NCBI GenBank assembly: GCA_025455895.1 | Contig: JALOLQ010000108.1 | Span: 1-5,779, forward strand | DNA: 5,779 nt | Direction: 5' to 3' | Source: Solirubrobacteraceae bacterium | GTDB lineage: Bacteria > Actinomycetota > Thermoleophilia > Solirubrobacterales > Solirubrobacteraceae | Part shown: piece after piece, positions 4,359-5,779 of the stretch | Position numbering within the stretch: position 1 is the first letter of the stretch | Layout of the letters: each line of letters begins with the position of its first letter | Translations under genes and position numbers: made by a program | Notes under the pieces: generated by a model | Told to the model about the DNA's origin: nothing | Database searches by the model: none | Seen by the model: only the letters and a program-made list of their open reading frames with translations

Positions 4359-4921
4359 GCGAACTGATCGACGAGCTGCTGGCGGAGGCGCGCCAGCGGA
4401 TGACGAAGTCCGTGGAGTCGACGAATCACGAGTTCGCGACGGTGCGGACCGGTCGCGCGAGCCCGGCGCTGCTCGACCGTGTGCACGTCGACTACTACGG
4501 GACGCCGACCCCGCTCAAGCAGCTCGCGACCATCAACGCCCCGGAGGTGCGGCTGCTGACCGTGCAGCCGTTCGACCAGTCCTCGATCAAGTCGATCGAG
4601 AAGGGGATCATGGAGGCCGGGCTCGGGCTCACCCCGAGCAACGACGGCAAGCTCATCCGCCTCTCGATCCCCGAGCTCAACGAGGAGCGCCGCCGCGAGC
4701 TCGTGAAGATGGTCCGCCACATCGCCGAGGAGGGCCGCGTGGCGATCCGCAACGTCCGTCGCGACGTCATGCACGACATGCGCGAACTGCGCACCGAGGG
4801 CGAGGTCGGCGCGGACGACGAGCACCGCGGCGAGCAGGAGCTGCAGAAGCTCACCGACGCGAAGGTCGGGGAGCTCGAAGCGCACCTCAAGGGGAAAGAA
4901 GCCGAGATCATGGAGGTCTGA
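4355..4921 (+). CDS. frr: Ribosome recycling factor
   Basis: RRF works with EF-G to split post-termination ribosomes. At 188 residues it matches the usual length (about 185). The conserved VRTGRASPALLDRVHVDYYG (residues 30-49) followed by TPLKQLATI, then PFDQSSIKSIEKGI, NDGKLIRLSIPELNEERRREL and AEEGRVAIRNVRRD, give the three-helix domain with the inserted beta domain. The acidic linker GADDEHRGEQELQKLTDAKV is typical. The ATG at 4355 overlaps the pyrH stop by 4 bp, and GGTGA at 4343-4347 can serve as a Shine-Dalgarno, so start and coupling are clear. The same frame is open far upstream through pyrH, but that part has no RRF similarity. Its TGA (4919-4921) shares its last base with the uppS ATG. 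Confidence 0.98.
   Translation: MSELIDELLAEARQRMTKSVESTNHEFATVRTGRASPALLDRVHVDYYGTPTPLKQLATINAPEVRLLTVQPFDQSSIKSIEKGIMEAGLGLTPSNDGKLIRLSIPELNEERRRELVKMVRHIAEEGRVAIRNVRRDVMHDMRELRTEGEVGADDEHRGEQELQKLTDAKVGELEAHLKGKEAEIMEV
4912..4916 (+). promoter_or_regulatory. Shine-Dalgarno of uppS inside frr
   Basis: GGAGG lies 4 nt before ATG at 4921 and 7 nt before the in-frame GTG at 4924. The ATG-GTG pair leaves the real start uncertain by one codon; spacing slightly favours the GTG. Confidence 0.6.
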
Positions 4922-5598
4922 TGGTGGACGGCGGCCGCGCGGCGCGGTACGTCGCCATCATCACCGACGGCAACGGACGGTGGGCGGAGCAGCGCGGGCT
5001 GGCGGCGATCGAGGGCCACCGGGCCGGCGCGGACGTCGTCAAGGCCCGGCTGCGGGACGCGGCCGAGCTCGGGATCCGCGAGCTCACCGTCTACTCGTTC
5101 TCGACCGAGAACTGGTCGCGCCCGGCCGAGGAGGTCACGGCGCTGATGCGGATGTTCTCCGAGCGGATCCGCGACGAGACGCCGGAGCTGCGGGACGAGG
5201 GCGTGCGGATGCGCTTCATCGGCCGGCGCGAGGGTGTCTCACCGGCGCTGTGCGAGCAGATGGACTGGGCGGAGGCCGAGACGGCGGGCGGAGAGCGGAT
5301 CACGCTGTTCGTCGCGTTCAACTACGGGGGACGGGCCGAGATCCTCGACGCCGCCGAGCGCTACGGCGGCGGCGGGGAGGACGCCTTCCGGGCGCTGCTC
5401 TACGCGCCCGAGATGCACGACCCCGACCTCGTGATCCGCACGAGCGGCGAGCAGCGGCTGTCGAACTACCTGCTGTGGCAGTCCGCGTACGCGGAGCTCG
5501 TCTTCCGCGACGAGCTGTGGCCGGACTTCTCGCGCGCGGCGTTCGAGGCGGCGCTGGCGGAGTACGAGCAGCGTGCACGGCGCTTCGGGGGCCGCTGA
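4921..5598 (+). CDS. uppS: Isoprenyl (undecaprenyl-type) diphosphate synthase, cis-prenyltransferase
   Basis: This enzyme condenses isopentenyl diphosphate units onto an allylic starter to make the C50-C55 lipid carrier for cell-wall synthesis; the exact chain length is not readable from sequence. Visible landmarks: IITDGNGRWAEQRGL (residues 13-27, catalytic Asp16), EGHRAGADVV (31-40), YSFSTENWSRP (58-68), FNYGGRAEI (133-141), DLVIRTSGEQRLSNYLLWQ (169-187) and AYAELVFRDELWPDF (189-203), with a C-terminal RRFGGR. The family's usual MDGNGRW reads TDGNGRW here. At 225 residues it is shorter than E. coli UppS (253); much of the gap is between NYGGR and DLVIRT, 30 residues against 41 in E. coli. 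It overlaps frr by one base (TGATG) and is followed after one base by cdsA. Confidence 0.96.
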   Translation: MVDGGRAARYVAIITDGNGRWAEQRGLAAIEGHRAGADVVKARLRDAAELGIRELTVYSFSTENWSRPAEEVTALMRMFSERIRDETPELRDEGVRMRFIGRREGVSPALCEQMDWAEAETAGGERITLFVAFNYGGRAEILDAAERYGGGGEDAFRALLYAPEMHDPDLVIRTSGEQRLSNYLLWQSAYAELVFRDELWPDFSRAAFEAALAEYEQRARRFGGR

Positions 5599-5599
5599 G

Positions 5600-5779
5600 A
5601 TGGCCGAATCACCGCCCCGTCCCCGGCGCCGGGCCGCACCCGGCGAGCGCCGCGCCCGCGCCGCCGCGCGGTCGAACCAGCGCTCGGATCTCGTCGCGCG
5701 GCTGCTCGCCGCGGTCCCGCTGATCGTCCTCGCCAGCGCGCTCGTGTACGCGGGCGGGTGGGTGTTCGCGGCGGGGCTC
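5600..5779 (+). CDS. cdsA: Phosphatidate cytidylyltransferase (CDP-DAG synthase), N-terminal part only
   Basis: The first 60 codons of a gene cut by the window end are visible. After a basic, Arg/Ala/Pro-rich cytoplasmic leader of about 30 residues (MAESPPRPRRRAAPGERRAR onward) comes RSDLVARLLAAVPLIVLASA then LVYAGGWVFAAGL, a first membrane helix. The leader followed by R-x-P-L-x(n)-GGW-x-F fits the N-terminus of CdsA, which makes CDP-diacylglycerol from phosphatidate and CTP at the inner membrane. The catalytic C-terminal signature is outside the window, so the call rests on the weak N-terminal pattern plus position directly after frr-uppS, the common place for cdsA. The ATG is one base after the uppS TGA, with GGGGG 8 nt upstream as a weak Shine-Dalgarno. 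Confidence 0.75.
   Translation, partial: MAESPPRPRRRAAPGERRARAAARSNQRSDLVARLLAAVPLIVLASALVYAGGWVFAAGL

Noticed and set aside
5600..5779. The basic Arg/Ala/Pro-rich leader of the last gene as a twin-arginine signal peptide
   Set aside because: The arginines are scattered without an RRxFLK-like motif directly before the hydrophobic segment; a cytoplasmic leader before a membrane helix of CdsA fits better.

Overview
The window is a very GC-rich stretch (mostly G or C at third codon positions, several GTG starts) of bacterial housekeeping genes. Nearly all protein-coding content is ordinary core genome. The order rpsB-tsf-pyrH-frr-uppS-cdsA, together with leaderless-looking TANNNT boxes just before GTG starts and an Ala/Pro/Glu-rich tail on ribosomal protein S2, suggests a high-GC actinobacterium. 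From memory, uppS is not between frr and cdsA in Streptomyces or Mycobacterium, so a deeper-branching group such as Thermoleophilia is my best guess. No rRNA or marker tree is available to confirm this.

Layout. 1-706 (+): 3' part of an RluD-type 23S rRNA pseudouridine synthase whose S4 domain lies off the left edge. 687-1445 (-): a class I SAM-dependent methyltransferase, convergent with and overlapping the rluD end by 20 bp. 1446-1603: divergent promoter region with two mirror-image TACCCT boxes and a foldable rpsB leader. 1604-3219 (+): rpsB and tsf, overlapping by ATGA. 3220-3635: a 416-bp gene-free gap packed with palindromes, including two inverted copies of a 59-bp hairpin element whose differences are mostly compensated base-pair changes. 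3636-5779 (+): pyrH, frr, uppS and the start of cdsA, tightly packed (4-bp overlap, 1-bp overlap, 1-bp gap) and probably one operon with its own promoter.

The genes link translation with envelope precursor supply: S2 and EF-Ts (ribosome assembly, elongation), UMP kinase (UTP/CTP for RNA and CDP-activated lipids), ribosome recycling factor, undecaprenyl diphosphate synthase (cell-wall lipid carrier) and CDP-diacylglycerol synthase (phospholipids; uses CTP). The methyltransferase is the one gene of unknown role.

The most noteworthy signal is not a protein but the REP/BIME-like composite in the tsf-pyrH gap. It has no recognised family here, and its dispersal in the genome is a prediction, not something visible in this window.
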